Source: Elmis aenea (Eukaryota > Arthropoda > Insecta > Coleoptera > Elmidae). From it: a stretch of 64,000 nucleotides of DNA. Under the pieces are notes generated by a model. It did no database searches. It was not told where the DNA came from and saw only the letters and a program-made list of their open reading frames with translations. Shown here piece after piece: positions 35,643 through 47,340 of the stretch. The translations under genes were made by a program, and so were the position numbers. Position 1 is the first letter of the stretch. Each line of letters starts with the position of its first letter. Location of the stretch: NCBI GenBank assembly GCA_947652605.1, contig OX393577.1, positions 35,281,466 to 35,345,465 of the forward strand. Direction: 5' to 3'.

Positions 35643-36266
35643 ATTTTTTGTGCGATCGTACTAGAAACAGCTGTTTGACGGACGCGTTAGCAACCATAAA
35701 GTACTGCATTACCGGCCCTATCCTTAGCAACGGCCGTAAAAGTTACTTTTCAGGCCGTTACCCTTAGCAACGGCCGAAAATAGTATATTGTACACTATGC
35801 TTTTCCGACGACCAGTTAGACAAATAATCATTAATTCTGCAAAAAAGTTGTGAAAATAACATTTTTTTGACGTTGGTGACACTTGACACTTGTGAGGTTA
35901 GATATGCTTGACAGCGCGTTTAGCGTGTGTAAAGTAGCGGAAATTGTGTGCAAAGTGCAGGAAATTGTGTGCAAAGTGCATTTTGCACACAATTTCCAGT
36001 GTCATGCGCAATTTGTCATTTTCAGTTGTAGTAAGTCGTGCGAAATTACTCGCTTTACATAGTGGTCGTCGGAAAAGTAACTTTTACGGCCGTTGCTAAG
36101 GAGAGGGCCGGTAATGCAGTACATCGCCGTCATCTGTCAGTGACAGAATGTCACGTAGTTTCTAACCTATAATTTTTAAATTGTTTTTAATTCGATCGCA
36201 CAAAAAATGTAATATGCACCTCGGCCAAAACGTACTTTTTGGCCTTGATACATAAATAACTATTAT
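35643..36266. repeat. Unclassified GC-rich interspersed repeat, copy A (reverse)
   Basis: TTTTTTGTGCGATCG at the left is mirrored by CGATCGCACAAAAAA near 36194. Just inside are CATTACCGGCCC and its inverse, TAGCAACGGCCG repeats and a central inverted part around 35930-36000 (tandem AAATTGTGTGCAAAGTGCA, then TTGCACACAATTTCC inverted). It ends with GGCCAAAACGTACTTTTTGG and CTTGATACATAAATAACTAT. The same blocks occur, in opposite orientation, at 52062-52370, and the last block also at 50191-50280. The class is unknown. Confidence 0.75.
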
Positions 36267-36483
36267 AGTAATTTCAAAATTCAAAAAATCAAAAAGTATT
36301 AAAATAAGTTTAAGAACATGCACCAACTTTAATCCAGAATAAAATTTTCTGAGAAATCGATACCTACCTAATAAGAAACTTTTTCATTTGTTGCAGACTT
36401 TTTGAATATTAAAATGACTTTAAAAATCATTTTGAAATTAAACGTCAAATTTTATGTTTATGGAACATATTTTTGAATTCTAA

Positions 36484-36605
36484 AGGTCCACACACACCGG
36501 CGCGATCTCGACGCGGTCGCGGTCACGATAATTGGTAACCAAGGTTACTTATTATCGTGACCGCGCCCGCGACCGCGTCGAGATCGCGCCGGTGTGAGTT
36601 GACCT
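36484..36605. mobile_element. Near-perfect GC-rich palindromic MITE (TAA target, Harbinger-like)
   Basis: This 122-bp element is almost entirely a hairpin: CCGGCGCGATCTCGACGCGG and CGCGGTCACGATAA at the left are mirrored at the right, with a loop of about 20 bp around GGTAACCAAGGTTAC. The outer bases AGGTC and GACCT are flanked on both sides by TAA (36481-36483 and 36606-36608), the duplication length of PIF/Harbinger elements. It stands out sharply by GC content. Confidence 0.8.
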
Positions 36606-36813
36606 TAAACAACTTTTTTTTATGACCTTTTTTGTAACTCTTAAAATAAGGCCACTTTACTATTGTGAATATATTTAATATCTAACCTATGAACTTTTTT
36701 TTATCTTAAAATTAGTTTTAGAACATGCACCAACTTTCATCAAGAATAAAAATTTTTGAGAAATTAATAATAAAAAACTTTTACATTTGTTATACACTTT
36801 TTGAATGACGCTG

Positions 36814-37098
36814 TAGAGTAGTATAGTAAGATACACATATTATGTTCGTAAGAAAAAGGAGAGTGCCTTGATAACATTTTAACCAAGTCATGCTACAGAG
36901 TGAGGACACCTAAATGTGGCTGTGTTCAGCGAAACCCTTGGGCTCCGCCATAGTTGTCTTAGGCTCCGGGAGGCTATTTTAGAATATTCTTTATTTATTT
37001 TTCACACTACAAAGAAAGTTTATAAAATTCTTAGTGTATATTTTGTCTAGTGCAAAGGCTCCTTCTGTCTAAAAGTTTGGTAACCCCTGTTCTAGATC
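36814..37098. repeat. Right-end fragment of a hAT-like repeat
   Basis: AAAGTTTGGTAACCCCTG, ending at about 37090, has the form of a hAT right terminus. Ahead of it is a GC-richer body with GGCTCCGCC and GGCTCCGGGAGG. The matching left terminus was not found, so the copy is truncated and its left limit is uncertain. Confidence 0.45.
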
Positions 37099-38880
37099 AA
37101 AGCAATTGTCATAATTTCTTCTTTGATCTCTGTTTATACGGCACGTATTAGCTCTTTTTAAGGGATTGTATTAGTTCATTCATTTAGTTTGTATAATAAA
37201 TTGTACCAAAAGCAACTGAGAGACTTCAGTAGTGATGTAACATTATAAAACGAAAAAACAAATCATCAATCTAGCAAAAGCAGTCGGGTATCAAAAACAG
37301 GCATCTACCTAATTATTGAAAAATAAGTTTTTTTTTGTGAAACTACTCGTTACGCACCTCCTGTTACAGTGTTACATAATTATTTGTGTAACATTAGCGC
37401 TTTTTATTTAGTAAAATTCGGAAACAAGTCGGTTAATGCCACAATTATAAAATAGCTGCTGGAAAGTGGTGTCATTATAGTTTTTGTATTGCTTGTGAAT
37501 TTAGAGGGACCAGTAGGTAGTTTAACTAGGTAAAGAGAATTCACATTTGTTGAAACTACTTGTTTACATCGGCATTTTGCGCTCTAAAAGATCACTTTCT
37601 ACATACATTCGAGTCCTTTAAATAACAACCTGATCAGAAATTTTAATAGCATAATTTTTACGAAATTCTAACGGTCTTTAAGCATATGGCGACAGACGCT
37701 ATAATGCAAAATAAAATAGCTTAACGTTGGCCTCAAAACTTCGTAAATACAAAGAAAATATTTGCAGTGTATAATTACAAAATGACGAATAACGGCAACA
37801 AGTTTAAAGTTTTTTTAATATAGATTAAAATCTACTTGACAACATTTAAAAATTTCGAAATATTGGCAAACCAAAGAAAAACTTCAAGTTCGAATCAGAA
37901 CAAAAAATATTTTGGGACAAAATTCACCAGCCGAAGGAAAAAAATTGCGTTTGTACACACTCAAACAGTAGTAAAATGTATGTATAACCTGATTGATTTA
38001 TGTCAAGAAAAAAAAAACAAATTAATAAATATTTATTATGTATTGCATAGAAAGTTCATAAATAATCTATAAAAGTTATAATGTACTGTGTTTGCACTCA
38101 AAAAGAGTTCTTCGCAATTTAGTTATCGCAAATTCATCCCCTTTCTTTACAGCATTACAAAATTATTAACATCACTAAGGGATTTCAACGGTTGTACGTG
38201 GTCATAGAACATTGTGCATATCTAAGTAAGCAGTTGGTTATATTTGATACGAGCGGGAAATTGTCTCGACATCTATGTTTAATATATTTTGCAACAAAAG
38301 TGTACTTACTTAAAAAATCCTTATATTTTTGTTTAATAATGAAGCATAAACAAATAAACATCGTTAATTACAATTATAAATTGTTACGCTTGACACTGTC
38401 AGCGTATATTTTTTTATATTTATATATTATTCCCTTAGTGTGTTTTTATGTTTTATTTTAATTATTTGTTTCGTTTACAAATGTACGTATATAGCCAATA
38501 CAATACTTTTCCTTTATAAGGCAAAGTTTTGTATATTATTCTCCTTTCAATCAGGAAATTATCTAACTATTAACATTTTCAAATATCTAAATAAGTGAAA
38601 GGCTTATTTAGGCAACTGATTTTAGTGTAAAATAACTTTTGAGGAATAAACATGTAAGTCACAGTTGTATTGTGAGATCAATGATCGTAATTATAAAATT
38701 ATTAAAATCATTCATGTTGAATGAAATACATTAAAACCCGAAGGCATAGTGTGACTAATACGTTGTGCTATTACCTGCAGTTGAAAGTGGTTACAGTTTA
38801 TTTGTGTTTATACTTTAAGAAAAATGCGTAATGATAGGTATTATTGTTTTCTATAACATTATTTGTGTAAATAATTATAA
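37099..38880. other. Intron sequence
   Basis: AT-rich. Open frames near 37836 and 38192 have a composition expected by chance and no domains. Confidence 0.45.
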
Positions 38881-39427
38881 ATTTAATGCTTTCACAACTT
38901 TTCGCGGTTCGGCCGAACTATTTGGAATGTTAGTTGTAACTGTTTCTTGAGTTTGTTGATTGAAGACTTTGACGCAAAATAAAATTCGCGTAAAAAGAAC
39001 AAGATCGCTTCCATATTGTACTCTGAGAAAGTAAAATGAAAGTGATTTGTTGTTCTTCCTGTTTCAGTTGACAGTACGGGATTGTCAGTAATTTATTGTC
39101 ATTTATATTTAGAGCACTCAATCATTTAGTAAAGGTGTGATATTACGCTAAATTTCGTCGAAACGTGTCTTTTAATAGTTCAGTTCGTCCAATAAAAAGA
39201 AAACTGTGTTACATTTGTGAATCGCTAACTTATTAATTATTTGCTGGTAATAGTTTAATTAAATAAAATGTATGGTGTTAAAAAATGAAACGTGTGTTTT
39301 TAAGATATCCAACTGTTCATTTAATTTTTTTCTCCAATTAATTTTACAAACTCTTCGCGTATTTTAAAATAGTGTATTGTTAACGTGTGTTAGCACTGCC
39401 AAATGTTGATGCCGAGAGGATCTTAAA
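38881..39427 (+). promoter_or_regulatory. Candidate promoter and 5' UTR for the 39428 first exon
   Basis: The region directly upstream of the ATG at 39428 includes a TTCAGTT at 39179-39185 that fits the arthropod initiator, and a patch of CG-containing sequence (38895-39060). An in-frame stop at 39407-39409 precedes the ATG. There is no recognisable TATA box at the right distance. This is inference from position and weak motifs. Confidence 0.3.
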
Positions 39428-39583
39428 ATGCCATTGCGTCGTGGTCAAATTGATAAAAAACGTGTACCAGTACCTCGTTTTGCTGAACTTTTATGTTCAT
39501 GTCTGCACAACGACCCCAAACTGGAGCAAGGAACCGCAGCCCTTCAAATACACTTGGAAGATTCGTGCATTGTTGAAAATATG
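39428..39583 (+). CDS. Wdr47: Candidate short alternative first exon, 52 codons
   Basis: An ATG with A at -3, preceded in frame by a stop 21 bases upstream, opens 52 codons that end exactly at a strong donor (ATG|GTACGT, 39584). The peptide begins MPLRRGQIDKKRVPVPRFAE and then continues LLCSCLHNDPKLEQGTAALQ up to an acidic end. Base composition is clearly higher in GC than the surrounding intron and codon use looks like that of a real exon. It ends in phase 0, like the other upstream exons, so joining to 57127 (or 47341) keeps the frame and would give a protein of about 398 residues. I do not recognise the peptide. A different frame across the same bases (39387-39614) is a shadow. It might belong to another, nested gene. 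Confidence 0.6.
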
Positions 39584-39714
39584 GTACGTTGTTAAAGTTC
39601 GTCTGTTTAAGTAAATAGATTTAAAAACTTTTATGTATTACCGACATCGCAGAGAGATTACAATTTAGTTGCTTGTGTGCTTGTATCTGATTTAGTTGCG
39701 TATGTGAGCGCGGT

Positions 39715-39803
39715 CAGACCTTAAAGAAAAGGGTATAAGAGATTGGAAGACCAAAGTCAAAAATAGAAAAGAGTGGAAGAAAACCACCGAGCTGTGGGCC
39801 TAA
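39715..39803 (+). pseudogene. Possible LINE ORF C-terminal scrap
   Basis: Reading from 39723 gives KEKGIRDWKTKVKNRKEWKK and then TTELWA with a stop at 39803. This tryptophan- and lysine-rich ending resembles the C-termini of some insect LINE ORF2 proteins. It is short, so the call is weak. The 12-base word TGTGAGCGCGGT lies immediately to the left (39703-39714) and again at 40735-40746, perhaps the target duplication of an insertion that took in this piece and the following element. Confidence 0.3.
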
Positions 39804-39830
39804 ACGGCCTGTAAAAAAAAGCTCTCTCTA

Positions 39831-40735
39831 CAGGGTGGTCCACTTTTTTGTAGCAGGACTTTTAACAGTCGATACAAAAACTTATTTTAATGCGAATATT
39901 CCATATCAACATGGGTCCATAAACGCTTCATTTTAAAGAAACAGGGTGTTGAAATTTTCGACAAAATATCGATAATTTTTAACCGTTTTCCAACCAGTAG
40001 ATACATTTTAACCAAATTTGGTATACAGCACCACCTTATAGGTTACCACAATCGGTGAAAATGTCAAGCCCCACGAGCAATCAGTGGCGGAGTTGTAGGT
40101 AGTCAGTTTTAATAAATTTTATAAAAAACTAGTACGGCCCTGTTTAAAATCAAATTTGAACTTATTGTTGGGTAGAGCATTTTATTCTTAACAAAAAGTG
40201 TCCCTTGACTTTTCTTTGTATCTACCACCGTTTGGCGCGAAATTTGATTTATTTTACTATTCTCGCGAAAAATTTGCTCACAAGATTAATCTAAAAATAT
40301 CGCTAATATTCGAAATAAAGAAGTAATTACCGATTTTTGCAGTTTATTATAACAGAAATGCCATAATGATGGAAGAAGTTCCGCTAAATTAACGATTAAT
40401 GAGCATTTACTCTGCAATTTGCAAGATTTTAAACAGGGCCATACTAGTTTTTTATAAAATTTATTGAAACTGAACCCCCACAACTTCGCCACTGGTTGCT
40501 TGTGGGGCTTGAAATTCTAACCGAATGTGGTAACCTGTAAGGTGGTGCTGTATACCAAATTTGGTTAAAATGTATTTACTGGTTGGAAAACAGTTAAAAA
40601 TTATCGATATTTTTTCGAAAATTGCAATACCCTGTATCTTTAAAATGAAGCGTTTATGGACCCATGTTGATTTGGAATATTCGCTTTAAAATAAGTTTTT
40701 GTATCGACTGTTAAAGTCCCACTACAAAAAAAAGT
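39831..40735. mobile_element. Fold-back mariner-like element with eroded right end
   Basis: TA plus CAGGGTGGTCCACTTTTTTG at the left. The right arm mirrors it up to CTACAAAAAAAAGTG but lacks the last ~10 bases. The arms match over about 400 bp, including TGGGTCCATAAACGCTTC, TACCAAATTTGG and TATCGATA segments, each inverted at the right. The spacer is short and non-coding. Frames open inside the arms are products of the palindrome. Confidence 0.8.
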
Positions 40736-40744
40736 GTGAGCGCG

Positions 40745-40913
40745 GTTTAGCCATTCACGAATCAAACTGTTGCAGAACTGATGCCAGCGCCTAGCCTAAG
40801 CGATTCTACTGTACTGTTCTACTTGCCGCAGATCTGCAGTTTTACTGGGGGTGCAAGAACACATTTTCAGAAATTAGGGGGTGTTGGCAGCTGAAAAGGT
40901 TAAGAACCACTGC
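40745..40913. repeat. Truncated hAT-like right end
   Basis: AAAAGGTTAAGAACCACTG, ending near 40913, is a typical hAT right terminus. A GC-richer segment with GGGGGTGCAAGAAC precedes it. No left terminus was seen in the neighbourhood. Confidence 0.5.
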
Positions 40914-43191
40914 TATAAATAAATAAACTCCTGGTTTGGGCCGTACTGTCTTGGTTTACTTTCAACAAGATCCAGACAGTATGGTCGAAACTACAAAATA
41001 AACAAAGACACGGTTGTCAACTTAAAAACCAATTGATCAAATGGGCTGGGGCCGCAAAAGCTTAAAAATAAAAAATACGCGCTACAACAATAATAAGTTA
41101 GTGACTTACTCTGGAAGATTCGTGGGGTCTAAGCCTTTCAGAAATGAAAACTTTATAATTTTGCTGTTCAATTTTAAATGTTGCAATGATATTGGGTACT
41201 TTTTGGCGATTTTCATTTTCCTCTAGATTACTCCTTAAAATTAGACTTTAAAAAATCTAATTTTTTTATTATCGGGTCTCTCAGCAGTTAGTATACATAT
41301 ATGAATAAAATTGTATTTTATTAAAAATTTAAAGCAATTGTACTTTTTAAATATTGCGTATTAATAAATTGCAACGGAAGAGGTTTCACCAGGACTGATG
41401 ATTGCCCTATCTTTTATACGAAGATGATCAATTGCACTAATTTTTAAACGATGTATGGGAAATCGATTATCTCATTGATTGGTTACAAATAGCTGTGTTT
41501 TTATTAAGAAAAAAAAATAATAATATAGAAAGTTTTTAAACTTCATTAATTTGACAGCTTCCAAACAATTTTATATTGTTTGATTTTTTTAAATGTTAAC
41601 GTCCTTAATTGCAGTTCTAATTGTATAATAATTGTATACCTATTTCAGTTTGATTCGGAATTCCAATTTGTACTCCACATTATCAACAAGATGTGATAAT
41701 GACCTGATTTTTTTTATTCACGTGTGTTTCTATGAAAAGTTGTTTATGTTAATTTGATAGGCTAATGTTTCTTTTAAATCAGATCATCAGCTATTTATAT
41801 CCTCCTACGGTAACAAACTTGTCTGTGTAAACTATATGTAAAATAAAGTAGTTCGATTATAATCAATACCTACATTTATAAACTTTCAGCATAACAGAAA
41901 CTAAACATGTAATAAATTTTATTTGGAAAGTGTAATGTTTTTTCATTACAATAAATAATAGATAATCGATATTTCAGATTCTTTTTGTACTTGAACTGTG
42001 TTATAGTTTTTTAAACATCGATATAAAAACTGTTTCTGCGAAATTCGTGTTGATATTTAATACAAAAAAATTAAGTTCATATTTTTCCATACGTTTATGT
42101 TCTGTTTATGGGAAAAAAATTTAGCGTTTTATTCCTATGCGATGTTGATAACAACAATAATTTTAAAAATCGCATTAATTTTTGGCGTTTATATTACAAA
42201 TATTGTGCTACTTCGTGCTTCAGATCATGTCATTGTTTTGTTTATTGTTTTTCCTTAATTTTTTGAATTAGTAACCGAAAACAATGCTTTAGTAAGATTT
42301 TTATACACGTAAAATAATTTCAAATTTAAATTTTTAAGGTTAGAGTGTATTAAAAAAAAATACATATGTAATTTAATGATTGACCTCGTATAACTCATTT
42401 TATATTTATAAGGAAACGAATTCGAAGTAACAAAACGTAAATTAACCAATATGATTTTGTATTCAACCTTGTGTGTTTAAAGAATCAAACCTTTTTCTTG
42501 CACGGTAATGTTTTTCTTAGCAACAATCAAATTTTGAAATATAATTTATAAATGTTAATTATTTTAAAACAGAATACTTTTGAATTATTCTCATCGGAAA
42601 TGTAATTTTTCTACAGATTGATAATATTAATTAATTGTATGCTTGTGTTTTTTATACTGTTCTTAAAAAGAGTAAAATACACTTCAGTTTGTATTATTCG
42701 GCATAACGAAGGTTTAAAAACAAAACTAACCTTTTCCAAGGTCTTAATAATTGTAGTTCTACTAGTTTGTTGTACTTTTATGGTATTAACTAATAACGAA
42801 GCGCCTCGGTCATACTTCAATATTCACGAAATGCCACGGCTTGTGTGAGGTCACTACTTTCGTGATCTTGTTTCGTCAATGACTCAGAATTGCGTTTGTA
42901 TGATATAAACTTCACTGTTGTACTTTCCGTTCTTGGGTGAGATTGCTAATTAAATTATTTCTTTTACTTTTTATCGTTACAAACAGAAATTGGCGTTGTG
43001 CACGTTGTCACTTTTATAGTTTTATCAAATCGCATACACACTTGTTTTACAATTAATTGTTTTAAATTTTATTTTCGTGTAAATGTAACATAACACCTCT
43101 AATCTAACTATAGAAATAATGAAAAACCTATTTTGAAAACAACCATACCTAAATCTGTTGTGAACTGTATCCTTTTAAAAAGAATGAATAT
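40914..43191. other. Intron sequence
   Basis: AT-rich. Open frames on both strands around 42611-42848 overlap each other and have no recognisable domain. Confidence 0.4.
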
Positions 43192-43194
43192 TAA

Positions 43195-43559
43195 AGGTGC
43201 ATTTAAATCAGAGCGAACAGAACCGAACGAACGAACGAACGGGTTTTTAGGTATTCGTTCGTTCGGTCGTTCTCTGCGCAATGCAATGTGAACGAACATT
43301 CGCATTCGTTGATGATCCGCGCTAGTGTGAAAACCTGAAAACAAACCATGTCGGATAGAGAATTCGCTAGCTACAAAATGCACCATGCAAATCGAGCACG
43401 AACTTCCTTTGATGATTCGCTTGTTTACCGACACGCGACGGAACCTGTGCGAACGCGAACGAATTCGTTCGCTCGCCTTCGCTTCGCCATGCAAATTGCG
43501 CGAGCTTGACCGAACGAATTCGTTCGTTCGCTTCTGTTCGCTCTGATTTAAATGCACCT
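43195..43559. mobile_element. Harbinger-like MITE with TAA duplication and ACGA/TTCG repeats
   Basis: The ends AGGTGCATTTAAATCAGAGC and the exact inverse GCTCTGATTTAAATGCACCT are flanked by TAA (43192-43194 and 43560-43562). The 365-bp interior carries tandem CGAACGAACGAACG and inverted TTCGTTCGTTCG runs on both sides, so it can fold extensively. It is GC-rich against the host. A 160-codon minus-strand frame through it is simply the repeat read as protein. Confidence 0.85.
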
Positions 43560-43562
43560 TAA

Positions 43563-46500
43563 TAAGAGTTCGCAAGTCATAAACATTCATAAACAGTTTA
43601 AAACTCTTGTAGTATCCTGATTTCCTAATCGGTCTTAAATGATTGGATCAATAAAGTTATTTATTGTTAATATAAATAAGCTTAATTAAAAAACAACTTT
43701 TTTTTACCTCTAAATGCAAAATCAATTTCAAGACTCTCTTTATTAGTTTTTTTTTTGTTTTTAATGTTTTTTCCTAATAATAAATTGTTCCCGACACGAC
43801 ATTGCCACAAAGTACTGATTTTTATATGCTGTTTTGTATTCATAACATGTTTAGTTATGGATACTAAAGTTGCTAAAGCGATCTTCCATTGCGACTTGTA
43901 TACTTAAGCTTGAGGAACGAGACAGAATACAAAAAACATTTTTTAACAGTCCTAATATAACTGATTTTTATTCATAATAAATTGACGATGAAAAAATTCT
44001 TGATACTTTTCCAAAACTTCTTAAGTTTAACTTGCTTTCGCATTCAACTGTGATTACGATTCTAAATAAATACTTTATTACCAATGCATCATTTTCTCAT
44101 CAACATAAATTCACACAATAGTTAAATCGTATTTTGTGTGTGCTCAGATAAATTTACAATGGTATAAATAAAATATAATATTTTATCTTAGCAGAACTTT
44201 CAACTAATTTATACTTATATAAAATTTAGTCTCTTAAAGCATTTAAAGCAATAAAAATAAACGTCTTTCAACCACATGTTTTACTTTTACGCTAATTAGA
44301 CCGCGTCGTATTTTAACGCATTTATTGCGTAAAATTTAGTTGTGTTTTCCATATGCTATGGATAGGTACATCTTGTTTAATTAATTCTGCCCGTAGACGT
44401 GGAACTATAGTATATTAAATTTATATAATACCATTTTAGCTTAATATTTTTAATTATAAAATATGCATTATATTTCGGTGATTATTGCAGGACAGTGTAG
44501 AAAGAATTACAGGTTACAGAAAAAATCGTCATAACTTCGCATTTTTTACAGTTTAACGTGATGGTTGTAATCTGTGTATTTCTTAACGTTTTTGAGTTTT
44601 AACATTAACCATCTGAATAATTGTTTAGAATTACTAAATATGTGGTGCATTAGCTTTTGCTCCTGTTGACTTATTTCCGTAAGTTGGATTACAGCAAAAT
44701 ATCATATTTATTTTTAAGTTGCAGTAACGCTTGATGTCGAAAAGAATTACTTTTTAAAATGTTTAAGATATTTTGAACACCATTGCACGTATCAAACATG
44801 AAAGCCAATGATGATGGTGATGTTACCCATGAACATGATATGAAAAAAATGAACCTAGACAACCATTACCCAATAATATATAAACGTTGTTACATAATAA
44901 AAATATTTCCAATCATATATTTCAAATCAATAAATTGTTAATTTACCCTTCTAAATAATAGCTAAAGCAGTTTTTGTTCTTCGAAATATATTTGGCAGTG
45001 TAAAAAACGTTACATAAGCTTGTAAATAAAAATGTTACTGTACACATGTTAATACATTTTTTACTATGCAATTAAAAAATTACATTATCAATTCGAACAA
45101 ATTAATAGTCATTTTTATAGTAGCAGAGTGTATACAGTAATAGTATTTGATTGCGTACTAAAGAAATATATGCCGCTTCTGTCACTTAAAAATAGAATGG
45201 CACCTTTTACTTTTAACATTTTATTAAGACACATATAAATCGAATTGGATTATATTTTCTCAACATAAAGTGAACTAATTATTTAATCAAGCAAATGATA
45301 TTTATCCAGCTGTCGTTTTAGCACTTAAATTTACATTATGTTGTGTTTGTAATTTATCACGTTCTTGTGTTTAGAAACTTTATATCTATTTTCATCTCAA
45401 TAAACGTCAACATTAATATTGTGCTTGTTAATTATAATCTTCAGTGATTAGGAATAAATCCAAATATTGGCTAAAGTAATAAAACCTTGATGTATTAAGA
45501 TTAATTATTTTACAAGCCCAACAATCAATATGGTATAAAATGTGTTTTTAAGTAAGAAATCAATAACAGGTTATTAGTTTGGTGTAAGTGGTAGTTGATT
45601 AAAAATATTTTGTTTTCGATTAAGATGAAACGAACTTCCCGTTTTAGAAAAGTTGTTAATTTACCAGTTATGTTAAAGCAGTCTAATTCACAAAAGATAT
45701 ACAAGGTTTTCATTGTGGACAATGAAATCGTACGTTTAAGGAAACCACAACTCACCAACTTTAATGGAAATGTTGAAAACTAATTAAAAGTTTTCCGAAA
45801 CCGAAAATATTTACAACTTTCGCGATTTTAATGGGACGGAAATTTGTTTTACTACGGTTTGCTGCTAATTGTAACCATCAGCCATCAGCGTAGTTTTTGA
45901 AATGTGCAAGAATTTGCCAACACTTTCATTTACAAGTTCTTGATCAATAATACAGTAAATTGTTGTTTCATGTCGTGATGTAAGGCCACAAAAATAAATT
46001 ATAATTGAAATTAGTAAAAAGTTCATCGTAATTTGTTTAATGTGAATTTTGTTAGCAATCATCATATTAGAAATTATGATTATATCATGTAAATTTTGAC
46101 ATTTTTACTCGTCGAGGTGTATTGTCTGATGATGCACAACAAATAATTCTTGAAAGTTATACGCAATACATGCTAAATCTGCAGATATTACTTTTAAAAT
46201 ATTTTTTTATTGCTCTTGCTACCACAAATTTTAGCACCTTATATTTGTATCTTATTTTTGCTGTAGACTGCATTTGTAAATTAATACTAATGGTTACAAT
46301 GCTGCAACAGGAAGTCCGTAAAATTATTTCTTCCTCATTCAGATAACAATTTCTGTCTAAATTGTTTGAGCAATTAGAGTGCTACAGTCTTAAACACAAT
46401 GTGCTTGAGAGAAATTTAAAATGCGCAACTAGTTTGATTGTATACGCACTATTTGAAATAAAATTATTTTTAGTTAATTAATAAACACTGGTTTATTTTT

Positions 46501-47093
46501 AAATTCCGTTATTTTAATTAGTGTTGTAACACAAAAAACACGTTTTTTCCTTGTGCAAATATAATTACATCCATCAAACTAGTTTACTTCCCATTTGTTT
46601 ATGTAGTTCGACAATGTTAAAGTAAAATTCCTTTATTGAGGAAGAGACTTTAATTAAAAACTTTAACAACGAATACTCACCAGTGGTCTAGAACTAATTC
46701 ATTAACTTCATAAGATTACATAGAATTGCAGCACATAAAAACTACAAATGTAGTAAATATTAACGCGGTTTAAAGTTTAGATTACTATTATGTAAGCGCA
46801 ATAATTAATACAATAGTATTGTTAAAGTCTTCCGTTATGTGACAGAAAAATATTTTTTTTACCTTTCTCTAGCGTCTGTTATACTCGTATATATCTTCAA
46901 AACAAGTTTGTTATGTTTTTTTTTAACTTGGCGCATTACATAGTAAAAGATTCTTGACAATAAATTGTCTACATGTACTTTAAAAAAACAAATGCTTGCA
47001 TATAAATTATTAATAATAATTAAACTTAGTATTTGAAAAATTGATTAATTTACTTGTTTATTCTTAAACTTTCGAATAAAACTTCTGCTTTAG
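43563..47093. other. Intron sequence
   Basis: About 3.5 kb, AT-rich. A 47-codon frame at 44798-44941 and a 62-codon frame at 45595-45783 look slightly coding in parts but have neither domains nor convincing splice signals, so they are not called. Confidence 0.4.
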
Positions 47094-47340
47094 GAAACCG
47101 CCAATGGAATAGCCTGGTGGGGCGACTAAGTAGGTTGGCAGTTGTTCTTACTGCTCACTCAAAGAATCCATCAGAGTTAGCCTCTAACTTCTCGTGTCGG
47201 TAACTTTATTTTATAATTACTGGCTTATTTACTTTGTGTACATGTTGCTTGCTGTAGAGTTTTCGTTTTGCTCTAAAAAGTTGAACTTTTGGTGTAATTA
47301 TAATAAGTGAAGTGTTAATTTTTAAAATTCTTTTTACTAG
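47094..47340 (+). promoter_or_regulatory. Candidate promoter or untranslated exon before 47341
   Basis: A distinctly GC-richer block (47094-47199) starts after a CTTTAG acceptor-like site. It contains a perfect CCAAT box (GCCAATGG at 47100) and ends at a donor-like GTAACT at 47200. A TTTTTACTAG acceptor closes the interval at 47340. It may be a promoter with a 5' UTR exon. In phase 0 it would hit a stop (TAA at 47127), so it is unlikely to be coding in the main frame. Confidence 0.35.

Larger units (their letters stand above)
35354..36813. mobile_element. TA-flanked fold-back element carrying two other repeats
   Basis: The left end CAGCGTCATTTAAAAAGTGT (TA at 35352-35353) is mirrored by ACACTTTTTGAATGACGCTG ending at 36813 (TA next). 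Arms share AACAAATGAAAAAGTTT and AACTTGGTGCATGTT segments. A second right-arm copy occurs at about 36318-36420, so the right side is duplicated. Nested inside are the GC-rich repeat at 35643-36266 and the Harbinger-like MITE at 36484-36605. There is no transposase. Confidence 0.8.

Noticed and set aside
43108..43590. 160-codon minus-strand open frame
   Set aside because: It is the ACGA/TTCG-rich MITE at 43195-43559 read as protein (low-complexity basic peptide). It crosses both element boundaries and has no domain.
44798..44941. 47-codon small ORF beginning MKANDDGDVTHEHDMKKMNL
   Set aside because: The first half looks coding, but the second half is AT-driven. There is no promoter, splice site or known relative to support it.
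45595..45783. 62-codon frame with a coding-like second half
   Set aside because: No domain, no acceptor or donor, and the opposite strand is open over the same stretch. Treated as chance.
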